A stretch of 39,903 bases of DNA, from NCBI GenBank assembly GCA_042095835.1, contig JBELML010000044.1:1-39903 (forward strand), written 5' to 3'. Below, in pieces: positions 25,814-34,800 of this stretch. The position numbers were made by a program, and so were the translations under genes. Origin of the DNA: DATFKA01 sp042095835. GTDB lineage: Bacteria; Bacteroidota; Bacteroidia; Chitinophagales; Saprospiraceae. The number at the start of each line of letters is the position of its first letter. Position 1 is the first letter of the stretch. A model generated the notes under the pieces. It searched no databases and was not told where the DNA came from. It saw only the letters and a list, made by a program, of their open reading frames with translations.

Positions 25814-28471
25814 ATGAAACGATATATTATTTGCGCTTTTCTTGCACTATGCACTTTACAATACTGCACGCCTGATGGGCCTCCCTCCGATGATAATGAG
25901 GATCAAGCTCAGGAAATCACCTATAATGTCCCTGATGGTTTTGAGCTTGAAGTCATCTTTGAACCCAAGGCCAATCAACGTGGTTCCTGGGTCTCCATGG
26001 CAGAAGGACCTAATAACACCTTCTACGCCAGCGACCAATGGGGAGATCTCTACCAATTTCAAGCCCCTGAAAAAGGAGCAGTTCTAGACACCTTCCAAGT
26101 AGAAAAAGTAGCGCTTGAAATAGGCTTTGCCCAAGGTCTATTATGGGCTTTTGATGGCCTCTATGTAAGTGTTAATAAAAGGTGGCCAGAAGAGGAAGAT
26201 ACTGAAGAGTTCGGTAGTGGCATTTACAAATTAACAGACTCCAACGGCGATGGTCAATTAGATGCGCGTACTATACTGATGAAACTAGATGGCGAAGGCG
26301 AACACGGTCCGCATAGCCTCAGGTTAAGTCCCGATGGTTCAGAAATCTACTTTATTGCGGGTAATCACACCCTTATACCTGATGAAGCAACCCAAAATAG
26401 TCGCCTTCCAAATAATTGGGGCGAAGACAACCTGTTTGACCCTTACCTAGACGCAAGAGGTCACGCCAATGATATCGAAGCGCCAGGAGGTTGGATCGCA
26501 AAATTTGATCCACAAGGGGAGAACTGGGAGCTAGTTGCTGCTGGTTTCCGGAATCCCTTCGATTTTGGTTTTAATGAAGATGGAGAGCTTTTTGCCTTTG
26601 ATTCGGATATGGAATGGGATATGGGTATGCCTTGGTACCGGCCAATACGGGTTTGTCATGTTACCAGTGGTGCAGAATTCGGTTGGAGAACGGGCTCCGG
26701 GAAATGGCCAGATTATTATGTAGATGCCTTACCAGCTGTAGTTAATTTGGGTCAAGGCTCTCCTACAGCCGTCGTTATGGCTAATGAACTTTCCTTTCCA
26801 GGAAAATATAGTAGCGGGATGTTTGTATTCGATTGGAGTTTTGGTACGGTTTATCATATTGACTTACAAGCCAAAGGTAGTACCTATCAAGGGAAGAAAT
26901 CAGAATTTTTCTCTGGTACGCCCCTACCCCTTACCGATGCTATTGCCGGCTCTGATGGAGCACTATATTTTGCCACTGGTGGCCGAAATCTAGAATCAAA
27001 AGTGTATCGTTTAAGTCATACCGGTGAAGTGAATAATACCGGAGATGCCCAGTTGACTTCAAATACAGCAAGCGCAGAGTCCCGAACACTTAGAAAGCAA
27101 ATCGAATCTTATCACAATCGTCCCTACCGTTCGGAAGGCGCAGATTTAATGTGGGAAAATCTCAATCATTCCGATCGCTTCATTCGATATGCCGCAAGAT
27201 TGGGTTTAGAGCATTATGTCCCCAAAATATGGTCTGGTCGATTACTGATTGAAAAAGATACCGACCGTATCATTCAAGGTGCGGTACTTACTGCACGTGC
27301 TGGACAAATCCGACATGTTGAAGATGCCTATAACAAACTCCTGGAGATCGACTGGTCTACTTTAGATAGAAATCAACAACTCGACTACCTTAGAGCAATC
27401 AGCTTAAATAGCATTCGCCATCAGCTGCCCAATGCTCGCCAGAGTGATGCCTTTATCCAGCAATTATCACCCAGTTTCCCGTCAGAAGACTATGCCTTAG
27501 ATAGAGAATTGAGTCAGGTACTCCTAAAACTAGGTGATGCATCTGCTACAGCGAAAACGATGGCTTTGCTCACTAAGCATACTAACGAAAAGACGATCAC
27601 CCATCCTTCTATGCTTTCTCAGGAGGTAAGTGCTAGAAGCGAACAATATGGACCAACGATCATAGAAATGGTCAAAAAAATGCCTTCTACAGAAGCTATT
27701 TATTATGCAACACTACTAAGTCATATTGACAAAGGCTGGACCAAAACACAGCGTGAATCTTATTTCAATTGGTTTTATGATGGTCTCAACGCCAATGGTG
27801 GCCTGAGTTTCAAACCCTTTCTAGAGAATATTAGGGTACAGGCGATGACACATATCTCAGAAGAAGACAAGTCCTACTACGAAGAACTTTCTGGTGTCTA
27901 TCAACCTGGAGCAGAGTTAGCTAATCTACCACAACCCAAAGGGCCTGGCAAGGATTACCACGCTGGTGAAGTAGTAGATATTGTTTTTGATGGATTAAGA
28001 GATTATCAAGGCAGCATAGCCGATGGTAAACTGATCTATGAGGCCGCCTTATGCGCCAATTGCCACCGAATGCAAGGAGAAGGTGGTAATGCTGGGCCTG
28101 ATCTTTCGCAATTGCATACCCGCTTCAACACTTATAACATGATTTTCTCGGTATATAGTCCTAATGACGATATTTCTGATCAATATGCCAATACCATGTT
28201 TGAATTAAAAGATGGTAAAAAAACATCCGGTAAGTTAATTTCTGAGAAAGGCGATAATTATGTTATTCAACCGAGCCCATATAGCACTAGTTATACGGTA
28301 GAAATTGCCAAGTCAGATGTGGTGAGCAAGGGTATCTCTCCTATTTCGCCAATGCCAGTCAACCTACTGAGTCGCTTGAACGAGCAAGAAATAGTAGACC
28401 TTTTTGCCTATCTGATTTCAGGAGCAGATGAAGAGCATCGTTATTATTCTGGTAAAGAAGAAAGTGATTAG
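25814..28471 (+). CDS. Lipoprotein with dehydrogenase-like beta-propeller and C-terminal cytochrome c domain
   Basis: An 885-residue predicted lipoprotein (lipobox LQYC, Cys18). The first ~400 residues resemble the soluble sugar dehydrogenase-type beta-propeller found in 'heme-binding domain' proteins (FELEVIFEP, HGPHSLRLSPDGSEIYFIAGN, WELVAAGFRNPFDFGF, SDGALYFATGG). Residues ~430-730 form a helical, HEAT-like region. The C-terminal ~140 residues are a small c-type cytochrome domain with the heme motif CANCH (Cys747, Cys750, His751). The layout fits a periplasmic oxidoreductase passing electrons to its own heme, probably from a sugar or alcohol. Whether the propeller binds PQQ cannot be told from sequence. 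It heads a five-gene same-strand run and is followed 16 bases later by an alpha/beta hydrolase gene. Confidence 0.85.
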   Translation: MKRYIICAFLALCTLQYCTPDGPPSDDNEDQAQEITYNVPDGFELEVIFEPKANQRGSWVSMAEGPNNTFYASDQWGDLYQFQAPEKGAVLDTFQVEKVALEIGFAQGLLWAFDGLYVSVNKRWPEEEDTEEFGSGIYKLTDSNGDGQLDARTILMKLDGEGEHGPHSLRLSPDGSEIYFIAGNHTLIPDEATQNSRLPNNWGEDNLFDPYLDARGHANDIEAPGGWIAKFDPQGENWELVAAGFRNPFDFGFNEDGELFAFDSDMEWDMGMPWYRPIRVCHVTSGAEFGWRTGSGKWPDYYVDALPAVVNLGQGSPTAVVMANELSFPGKYSSGMFVFDWSFGTVYHIDLQAKGSTYQGKKSEFFSGTPLPLTDAIAGSDGALYFATGGRNLESKVYRLSHTGEVNNTGDAQLTSNTASAESRTLRKQIESYHNRPYRSEGADLMWENLNHSDRFIRYAARLGLEHYVPKIWSGRLLIEKDTDRIIQGAVLTARAGQIRHVEDAYNKLLEIDWSTLDRNQQLDYLRAISLNSIRHQLPNARQSDAFIQQLSPSFPSEDYALDRELSQVLLKLGDASATAKTMALLTKHTNEKTITHPSMLSQEVSARSEQYGPTIIEMVKKMPSTEAIYYATLLSHIDKGWTKTQRESYFNWFYDGLNANGGLSFKPFLENIRVQAMTHISEEDKSYYEELSGVYQPGAELANLPQPKGPGKDYHAGEVVDIVFDGLRDYQGSIADGKLIYEAALCANCHRMQGEGGNAGPDLSQLHTRFNTYNMIFSVYSPNDDISDQYANTMFELKDGKKTSGKLISEKGDNYVIQPSPYSTSYTVEIAKSDVVSKGISPISPMPVNLLSRLNEQEIVDLFAYLISGADEEHRYYSGKEESD

Positions 28472-28487
28472 AATCTAAATTTGAAAA

Positions 28488-29246
28488 ATGCTTTATCAAA
28501 CAAGTGGAGCGGGCCTACCTTTTATCTTTCAGCACGGCCTAGGCTCTAGCATGCAACAAGGACAGGCTTTGCTAGGAGGGCTTGCTGGATTTAAACTTAT
28601 TAGCATGGATTGTCCAGGGCATGGAAAAGCACCATTACCTGCGGGAATACAGCCTAGCTTTGCCTATTACGGAGAGCAGATTGTACATCTGATGGACCAG
28701 CTCCAAATAGAGGCTGCCCATTTTGGAGGTATTTCAATGGGTTCAGGAATTAGTCTTTGGATGGCTATCCATTATCCAGATCGCGTACAGTCCTTGACTT
28801 TAGTGCGTCCGGCTTGGCTGAATGAGGGCCATCCTGCCAATTTGCAAATGCTGCTTGATGTGGCCGAATACCAAGAAGACGGACGAGGACAAGAAGCGTA
28901 TGAAAAAAGAGCAGATTACCAAGCCTATCGAAAAGCACTGCCCAGAGCAGCTGATTCTTTGATGGGACTTTTTGCCGATACTCAACAGGCCGAAATGCCC
29001 TTGGTGCTCAAGAATATGGTAGCAGATCACCCATTCCCATCCTTTGAGGCTTTGAACAAAATCCAGCAACCGACACTTGTCATTGGTAATGAGGACGATC
29101 CACTTCATCCGCTAGAGATGGCAAAGATTATCCATAAAAACATCCCAAATAGTTATTTAAAAACCGTGATTTCGCGATATATTGACAACACAAAACACAG
29201 CGATCAAGTCTTCGATTTGGTCACCAAATTTCTAAGTAGCTCCTAA
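28488..29246 (+). CDS. Alpha/beta hydrolase
   Basis: A 252-residue cytoplasmic alpha/beta hydrolase of the enol-lactonase/esterase-like group. The oxyanion segment FQHGLGSS, the nucleophile elbow GISMG (Ser83), an acid at Asp203 or Asp204 (GNEDDPLHP) and His237 (KHSDQ) form a complete triad. No signal peptide is present, so it acts inside the cell. It lies 16 bases after the lipoprotein oxidoreductase gene and nine bases before the aldolase/dehydrogenase gene. In this setting hydrolysis of a lactone or ester intermediate is a sensible guess, but the substrate is not evident. Confidence 0.88.
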   Translation: MLYQTSGAGLPFIFQHGLGSSMQQGQALLGGLAGFKLISMDCPGHGKAPLPAGIQPSFAYYGEQIVHLMDQLQIEAAHFGGISMGSGISLWMAIHYPDRVQSLTLVRPAWLNEGHPANLQMLLDVAEYQEDGRGQEAYEKRADYQAYRKALPRAADSLMGLFADTQQAEMPLVLKNMVADHPFPSFEALNKIQQPTLVIGNEDDPLHPLEMAKIIHKNIPNSYLKTVISRYIDNTKHSDQVFDLVTKFLSSS

Positions 29247-29255
29247 ACTAAACAA

Positions 29256-31226
29256 ATGAACAACATCTGGAATGATGACGAAGCAGCCCAACTGAATGGA
29301 GATTTATTGAATTTAAGAGTCTATACTTCTCGGCTGATGGGAAGCGATGTAGACCTAGTCATGCACGGCGGAGGTAATACTTCAGTTAAAATTAAGGAAA
29401 AGAATATTTTTGGAGAGGAGGAAGAAATCCTCTACGTAAAAGGAAGCGGCTGGGACTTAGGCACCATAGAAGCTCCCGGTTTCGCTCCCGTACGGATGGA
29501 CACTTTACTGAAGTTGGTAGAATTAGATGAGCTTTCGGATATAGATATGGTTAAAAATCAACGAATGGCCATGACTAATCCTTCAGCGCCCAATCCTTCG
29601 GTAGAAACCATTTTGCATGCTCTGATTCCTTTTACCTTTGTTGATCATAGTCATGCCGACGCGGTAGTAACGGTGACCAATACACCTGGTGGCCGAGCAC
29701 GTATAGAAGAAATATACGGACCGAATATGCTGATTGTGCCCTATGTCATGCCTGGTTTTATCCTCGCTAAGAAAATTTACGAGATGACTAAAGGAATAGA
29801 TTGGCAGCAACTAGATGGAATGATCTTGATGAACCACGGTGTATTCACCTTTCATGATGATCCCAAAGTCAGCTATTCTAAAATGATTGACATCGTAAGT
29901 AAAGCGGAAGACTACCTTCAGGATCAAGGAGCCTTGGCTCCTGCAGGAAACGAACAGGGACAGATAGATACTAAAACCATAGCCAGTATTAGAAAAGCGG
30001 TGTCCACCGTTTGGGGGAAACCCATCTTGGCCAGATTAGACAATAGTGGTGCGACTACTGCTTTTAGTCATTTACCCAATGTAGCAGCCATCATTAATCG
30101 AGGTCCACTGACACCAGATCATATCATTCGTACCAAGCGTAATCCACTGCTGTACACTGGCAATATAGAGCAGGATTTACTAGACTATATCAAGGACTAC
30201 AAAGCCTATTTTGACCAGCACAACACAGGCGAGCAAACACTCCTAGATCAAGCTCCTAGATCAATACTTGTTCCTGGAACAGGTTCGATTTCGCTAGGGC
30301 CTAGTCCAAAACACTTGAGGATCATTGAAGATATTGTCCAGCATACCCAAAAGGCGATTTATCAAGCTGAGCACCTCGGAGGCTGGGAAGCCCTTGGGCA
30401 AAAAGATCTCTTCGAGATGGAATATTGGAGCCTTGAGCAAGCAAAACTAAAGAAAGCAGGCAATGCTAAAGCCATGCAAGGGAAAATAGCTTTGGTAAGC
30501 GGCGCAGCTAGTGGTATTGGCAAAGCCTGCGTTGAAGCCCTGGTTGCACAAGGCGCCGTAGTCGCCGCCTTGGATTTGAATGATCAAATTGACCAAATAT
30601 TCCCGCAAAAAGAAATCTTAGGTATCACCTGTGATGTGACCGATATGACTCAGTTGGAATCGGCCATTAAAGCAACTGTGGAGCACTTTGGCGGTATTGA
30701 TATGTTGGTCAGTAACGTTGGAATCTTTCCGCCCAGTTCACGAATCGAGGACATGGATAGTGCCACCTGGGAAAAAAGTTTAGCAATAAATCTAAGTAGT
30801 CATCAACGTTTATTACAATTGTGTATACCATATCTAGACTTGGGTTTTGATCCAGCTGTAGTTATAGTTGGCAGTAAAAATGTACCTGCGCCAGGGCCTG
30901 GTGCATCTGCCTACTCCGTAGCTAAAGCCGGTCAAACTCAATTAGGCAGAGTAGCCGCTATGGAACTAGGTGCCAAAGGGATCAGGGTGAATATCATCCA
31001 TCCCAATGCAGTATTCGATACAGGAATCTGGACAGAAGAAGTTCTTGAAGCCAGAGCCAAACACTATGGGCTCAGCGTACAAGAATATAAAACCAAGAAT
31101 ATCCTAGGCGTTGAAATTACCTCCAAAGATGTAGCCCAACTAAGCGTGGCTATGCTAGGCTCTACTTTCTCAAAGGTTACTGGTGCGCAAGTACCCATCG
31201 ACGGAGGAAATGAACGCGTCATTTAA
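29256..31226 (+). CDS. Bifunctional class II aldolase / short-chain dehydrogenase
   Basis: A 656-residue fusion. The N-terminal ~400 residues are a class II (zinc) aldolase of the RhaD/fuculose-phosphate family. Visible are GGGNTSVK near residue 38, the metal His pair DHSHAD (His131, His133) and NHG (His194). The C-terminal part from about residue 408 is a short-chain dehydrogenase with the NAD site SGAASGIG, NVGIFPPS, a catalytic Ser in VGSKN and YSVAK (Tyr553, Lys557). The architecture is that of RhaEW-type proteins, which cleave rhamnulose-1-phosphate and oxidise lactaldehyde. No rhamnose isomerase or kinase gene is nearby, and it runs about 40 residues short of those near-700-residue proteins, so another ketose or acid phosphate is possible. 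It is nine bases after the hydrolase gene and 55 bases before the TIM-barrel gene. Confidence 0.9.
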   Translation: MNNIWNDDEAAQLNGDLLNLRVYTSRLMGSDVDLVMHGGGNTSVKIKEKNIFGEEEEILYVKGSGWDLGTIEAPGFAPVRMDTLLKLVELDELSDIDMVKNQRMAMTNPSAPNPSVETILHALIPFTFVDHSHADAVVTVTNTPGGRARIEEIYGPNMLIVPYVMPGFILAKKIYEMTKGIDWQQLDGMILMNHGVFTFHDDPKVSYSKMIDIVSKAEDYLQDQGALAPAGNEQGQIDTKTIASIRKAVSTVWGKPILARLDNSGATTAFSHLPNVAAIINRGPLTPDHIIRTKRNPLLYTGNIEQDLLDYIKDYKAYFDQHNTGEQTLLDQAPRSILVPGTGSISLGPSPKHLRIIEDIVQHTQKAIYQAEHLGGWEALGQKDLFEMEYWSLEQAKLKKAGNAKAMQGKIALVSGAASGIGKACVEALVAQGAVVAALDLNDQIDQIFPQKEILGITCDVTDMTQLESAIKATVEHFGGIDMLVSNVGIFPPSSRIEDMDSATWEKSLAINLSSHQRLLQLCIPYLDLGFDPAVVIVGSKNVPAPGPGASAYSVAKAGQTQLGRVAAMELGAKGIRVNIIHPNAVFDTGIWTEEVLEARAKHYGLSVQEYKTKNILGVEITSKDVAQLSVAMLGSTFSKVTGAQVPIDGGNERVI

Positions 31227-31235
31227 CAAAAAGCA

Positions 31236-31278
31236 TTACATCACTATATCATTACCTCACTATATCATTACATAAAAC
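31236..31278 (+). repeat. Short direct repeat in the aldolase to TIM-barrel gap
   Basis: The unit TCACTATATCATTAC occurs twice in direct order, once after ATTACA and once after C, filling most of the 55-base gap. Its composition recalls the ATCAC/ACATC repeat at the right end of the window. It may be a degraded copy of the same repeat class. Confidence 0.6.
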
Positions 31279-31281
31279 GCT

Positions 31282-32139
31282 ATGATCGTCAAACATACAT
31301 CTAGAGCAGAAATCATGTCTAACTTGCGCAAAAAGGTAGAAAAGCGGATACCTATCTTTATTGCAAGTGCAGGCAGTGGCTTGGTCGCCAAGCTTTTAGA
31401 AACAGCAGGAGCAGATTGCATCAATACCTTTTCAGGAGCTCGTCTGAGAGCTAATGGAATGGGTACCATGTCGATGCTATGGCCTATTTTAGACTCTAAT
31501 AAGCAGACGCTGAATTATACACGGGAGGACATCATGCCTGCGATCAAAGGAGATGCTTTTATCTGCGCTTGCTTGAATGCCAATGATCCCCTAAAAGATA
31601 TGCGGATGGTACTCAATGATTGTAAAGCCATGGGCGTCTATTCCGTCTCCAACATTGGTCCATCTATTAGTTATGTCGACAAGGATAGCGAAATTTTTCG
31701 GGTATTGACCAAAAGTGGAATCACACTGGACAATGAGATCGAGATGTTGAAATTAGCCAAGGAGATGGATATGGTCTCTATCGGCTTAGGTTTCAATATG
31801 GAAGATAGTGTCCGGATCATGGAAGAAGCCCAACCAGATATCTTCTGCTTCCACGCTGGGACTACCAAAGGAGGAATAAAGGGCTATGACTCTGGAGAGA
31901 CCATCGAAGGCACTGCAGCTCGTACGGAGGAAGCCAACGAAATTTTGAGAAAAATAAAACCAGATGTAATGCTCATCGCGCATGGAGCGGCTATGAGTAG
32001 TCCAGAAGATGCCCAATTTATGCTGCACCATACGAGTGTAGATGGTATCTGGACAGGATCATCTACCGAACGAATTCCAATTGAAAAAGCGGTTTTAAGT
32101 ACTGCCAAGGAATTTGCAGCATTGCGATTCAAAGATTAA
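31282..32139 (+). CDS. Phosphoenolpyruvate hydrolase-like TIM-barrel protein
   Basis: A 285-residue TIM-barrel protein of the 'phosphoenolpyruvate hydrolase' family (PF09370-type), the same fold as the C-terminal half of plant Tm-1. Visible segments are IFIASAGSGLVAKLLETAGADCINTF, ANGMGTMSMLWPILDSN, FICACLNANDP, the VYSVSNIGPSISYVD strand, IFCFHAGTTKGGIKGYD and MLIAHGAAMSSPEDAQF. The enzyme activity of this family is not settled despite its name, and no catalytic assignment is made here. It is immediately followed (25 bases) by the Tm-1/UPF0261 gene, so the two products probably work as one complex. It lies inside the aldolase operon. Confidence 0.85.
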   Translation: MIVKHTSRAEIMSNLRKKVEKRIPIFIASAGSGLVAKLLETAGADCINTFSGARLRANGMGTMSMLWPILDSNKQTLNYTREDIMPAIKGDAFICACLNANDPLKDMRMVLNDCKAMGVYSVSNIGPSISYVDKDSEIFRVLTKSGITLDNEIEMLKLAKEMDMVSIGLGFNMEDSVRIMEEAQPDIFCFHAGTTKGGIKGYDSGETIEGTAARTEEANEILRKIKPDVMLIAHGAAMSSPEDAQFMLHHTSVDGIWTGSSTERIPIEKAVLSTAKEFAALRFKD

Positions 32140-32164
32140 ATAGCTTTTACAAACCAGCCATACC

Positions 32165-33385
32165 ATGTCAAAGACCATCGCCTTATTAATAACGCTTGAC
32201 ACCAAAGATCAAGAAGCAGGATTCCTAAAAGAAGAGATTGAAAAAAGAGGTCACCAAGCACTGCTGCTAGATATTGGTGTCGTCGGCAAAGCGGGAATAG
32301 AAGCGGATATCTCAAGATCAGCTGTAATTAAAACTGGCGGTGGTGATTTGAATGAGATTTTAGAAAATCCAACACGCGAACAATCTAACCCTTTCGTGGT
32401 AGGTGGTTGTATAAAAATATTAAGAGAAGGGATTGCCAATAATAACATTCACGCAGTACTAGGCTTAGGAGGTACCCAGGGCACCTCTACCTGCTGCAAT
32501 ATAATGCAGGCGCTACCCTATGGCTTTCCGAAAATCATGGTATCTACTATTGCCTCAGGCGACACTTCTGGCTTTGTGGGCATTAAAGATATCACCATGA
32601 TGTTTTCGGTGAGTGATATTCTCAAGCTCAATCCATTCACCAGGAAAATACTAGCAAACGCAGCGGCGGCAGCCTGCGGCATGGCTACTGTGGAGACCAA
32701 GTTTGTCATGGAAAAAGCAGATAAGCCATTGATCGGAATGTCCAATCTTGGTGTGCTCACCAACGGAGCCATGAAAGCCATAGAATACTTTGAGGAAGCC
32801 GGCTATGAGGTCATCGTATTCCATGCTGTCGGTTCTGGTGGCCAGGCTATGGAGCAGATGATGAAAGAGGGCATCATTGGTGCAGTCTTCGATTATGCGA
32901 TGGGAGAAATTGCAGATGATGTTTGGAAAGTATTGAGGGCCGGTGGCCCAGAAAGACTGACCGTAGCAGGAAAATTGGGCTTACCACAGGTACTTTGTCC
33001 CGGAGGAGCAGAACATTTGGGTATTTTAGTACCTCCCAACGAAGTACCCGAAGCTTATAAGAATCACAAGATCGTTTTCCATAGCCCAGTGGTATTTGTA
33101 CCACGTCTTAATGTCGAGGAAATACAAAGAGTAGCAGATGATATATGCCAAAGATTGCAGCATACCAAAAACAAAGCCTACTTCATGCTTCCCAAATTAG
33201 GGGTTGGTCGCTACTCTTATCCAGGCGGCGTATTAGAAGATAAAGCCTCCGATGAAGCCTTTTTTAATCGGCTAAAAGAAGGCTTACCACCTAATATTGA
33301 AGTCATAGAAAAAGAGATGATCGCTGAAGATCCCGCTTTTGTAAAGGAATGCGTGGAACGCCTGATTGAATTGATTGAAAATTAA
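32165..33385 (+). CDS. Tm-1-like ATP-binding (UPF0261) protein
   Basis: A 406-residue UPF0261 protein. The N-terminal half resembles the nucleotide-binding region of the tomato Tm-1 protein. Visible segments are IALLITLDTKDQEAGFLKEEI, LLDIGVVGKAGIEADIS, the Gly-rich VLGLGGTQGTSTCCNIM, VSTIASGDTSGFVGIKDITMM and GMSNLGVLTNGAMKAIEYFE. The last ~80 residues contain the conserved PKLGVGRYSYPGG. In plants the protein is fused to a TIM-barrel domain; here that domain is the preceding gene. The metabolic function is unknown; the context suggests a step next to the aldolase/dehydrogenase. The next promoter overlaps its 3' end. Confidence 0.88.
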   Translation: MSKTIALLITLDTKDQEAGFLKEEIEKRGHQALLLDIGVVGKAGIEADISRSAVIKTGGGDLNEILENPTREQSNPFVVGGCIKILREGIANNNIHAVLGLGGTQGTSTCCNIMQALPYGFPKIMVSTIASGDTSGFVGIKDITMMFSVSDILKLNPFTRKILANAAAAACGMATVETKFVMEKADKPLIGMSNLGVLTNGAMKAIEYFEEAGYEVIVFHAVGSGGQAMEQMMKEGIIGAVFDYAMGEIADDVWKVLRAGGPERLTVAGKLGLPQVLCPGGAEHLGILVPPNEVPEAYKNHKIVFHSPVVFVPRLNVEEIQRVADDICQRLQHTKNKAYFMLPKLGVGRYSYPGGVLEDKASDEAFFNRLKEGLPPNIEVIEKEMIAEDPAFVKECVERLIELIEN

Positions 33386-33402
33386 TAAATTTTGTATCTT
33401 TA
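33374..33402 (+). promoter_or_regulatory. Promoter of the GEVED gene overlapping the Tm-1 gene end
   Basis: ATTG (33374-33377), 17 bases, then TATCTTTA (33395-33402) resembles TTTG-N19-TAnnTTTG with one change in each box. Its -33 half lies within the last codons of the UPF0261 gene, giving the GEVED gene separate transcription. Confidence 0.5.
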
Positions 33403-33438
33403 TTGCACAAGGACGCCACCCTGTAGAAACGTTTCCTC

Positions 33439-34800
33439 ATGCAATTAAATATGACAAGTCTGAAAACTTTTTTGTTTTTCAGTTTTATACTTTCCATTTA
33501 TGGTTTCGTCCATCCTGATCGTTCTGCGTCAAAGGTAGACAATAATATTGTAAGCCACCTAAGTGATAGCTTACAAATAAGTGCTTTTGCGACCTGTACA
33601 GACGCTTCCGCTAGCCAAGCCGCAGAAAACACCTATTTCATTGTTGTACAGACCATTACAGGTGGAAATGGCAGTAGTTATCAAGTCTCCGATGGAACGG
33701 GCACCCAAACTTTTTCTGGAACACCGATATATTTTGGTCCGTATATTCACTCCGGCTCAGGCGGTGCTTTTCAGACTATAACTGTAGATGATCTAGTCCG
33801 ATCTTTTACCTGTATTGTTGAGGCTCCAGAAGTGCTTTGTGGCATCAATAATGGCAATCAGGCAGCGGGTGGGTTTTGTGATGTAGAAAACGCAGATGGT
33901 GCCAATACTGGGACCATTTTAGCACAGTATCAACCTGGCACTTTCCAATCTGGTGGCACTTCAGGGCAGATTCAGCGGTATGTGCTGGTGAATAGCAACA
34001 ATGTAGTTGTTGAAACGAATGGTACTGGTTTTTTTACAGGATTAGCAGACGGCACCTACACGCCTTATGCAATTAACTATCCTACCGATGAAATGGGGAC
34101 TATATCACCATTCCTAAACCCTGGCGTGAGTTTCCAAACTATAGTTGATGGTTTCAATGGGTCGGGTACGCTATCTAGCGCCTGTTTTGATCTGTGTAAT
34201 GCTGATGGATTAGTTGAATATACCGTCAATGGGTGCCGAGACTATGGTGATCTCCCGGATTTCGACAATAATATCACCTATGCCACTAATGAGTCCAACA
34301 ATGGAGAAGGCCTCGGTGCTAGTCATCTAGTTTTCGACAATTTCAGTATTGGTACGGGTATCGATACTGAGGTAGACGGTCTCGCTAATACAAAAGCTAC
34401 TGGGGATGATCTGGATAATATCAATGATGAAGATGGGATTACCATACCGACTACTATAATTACTGGAACCACCATCAATATAGAAGCGAATGTTTTGATT
34501 CCATCAGGAACTAGTGCTCAACTTTTCGTTTGGATCGATTGGAATGCCGATGGTATCTTGGCAAGTAACGAAGCTAGCTCCACTCCTATCATAGATGGCA
34601 ACACTGGGGTATTACAAGCGACTACCCTTTCGGTAAATGTTCCTGCTAATGCCAATACTACTCAACTATTAGGCGCACGGTTTCGACTATTTGATGTCAA
34701 TGAAACTCAAAAGTTAGCGACTGGTGCTGCTGCGCTCGGCGGAGAAGTTGAAGACTATTTAATTAGTGTGTTGCCTTGTCCCCACCCAAATTGTCGCTAG
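33439..34800 (+). CDS. Secreted GEVED-domain protein
   Basis: A 453-residue exported protein. A signal peptide covers about residues 5-25 (MTSLKTFLFFSFILSIYGF). Two related beta-sandwich-like modules follow (about 45-133, and 134-270 with FCDVENADGANTGTIL), then a GEVED domain (about 270-445) that starts DYGDLPDFDNNITYAT, has DEDGITIP and ends in the signature GEVEDYLISV. GEVED proteins are usually large surface proteins of Bacteroidetes with a T9SS C-terminal signal, but here the protein ends eight residues after the signature at CPHPNCR with no sorting domain. Its TAG shares the palindrome CTAG with the stop of the convergent gene. It may be naturally short or truncated. An in-frame ATG at 33451 is an alternative start. 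Confidence 0.75.
   Translation: MQLNMTSLKTFLFFSFILSIYGFVHPDRSASKVDNNIVSHLSDSLQISAFATCTDASASQAAENTYFIVVQTITGGNGSSYQVSDGTGTQTFSGTPIYFGPYIHSGSGGAFQTITVDDLVRSFTCIVEAPEVLCGINNGNQAAGGFCDVENADGANTGTILAQYQPGTFQSGGTSGQIQRYVLVNSNNVVVETNGTGFFTGLADGTYTPYAINYPTDEMGTISPFLNPGVSFQTIVDGFNGSGTLSSACFDLCNADGLVEYTVNGCRDYGDLPDFDNNITYATNESNNGEGLGASHLVFDNFSIGTGIDTEVDGLANTKATGDDLDNINDEDGITIPTTIITGTTINIEANVLIPSGTSAQLFVWIDWNADGILASNEASSTPIIDGNTGVLQATTLSVNVPANANTTQLLGARFRLFDVNETQKLATGAAALGGEVEDYLISVLPCPHPNCR

Noticed and set aside
29256..31226. Assignment of the aldolase/dehydrogenase as the rhamnose enzyme RhaEW
   Set aside because: The architecture matches, but there are no rhamnose isomerase, kinase or transporter genes nearby, so a substrate-specific name is not justified.
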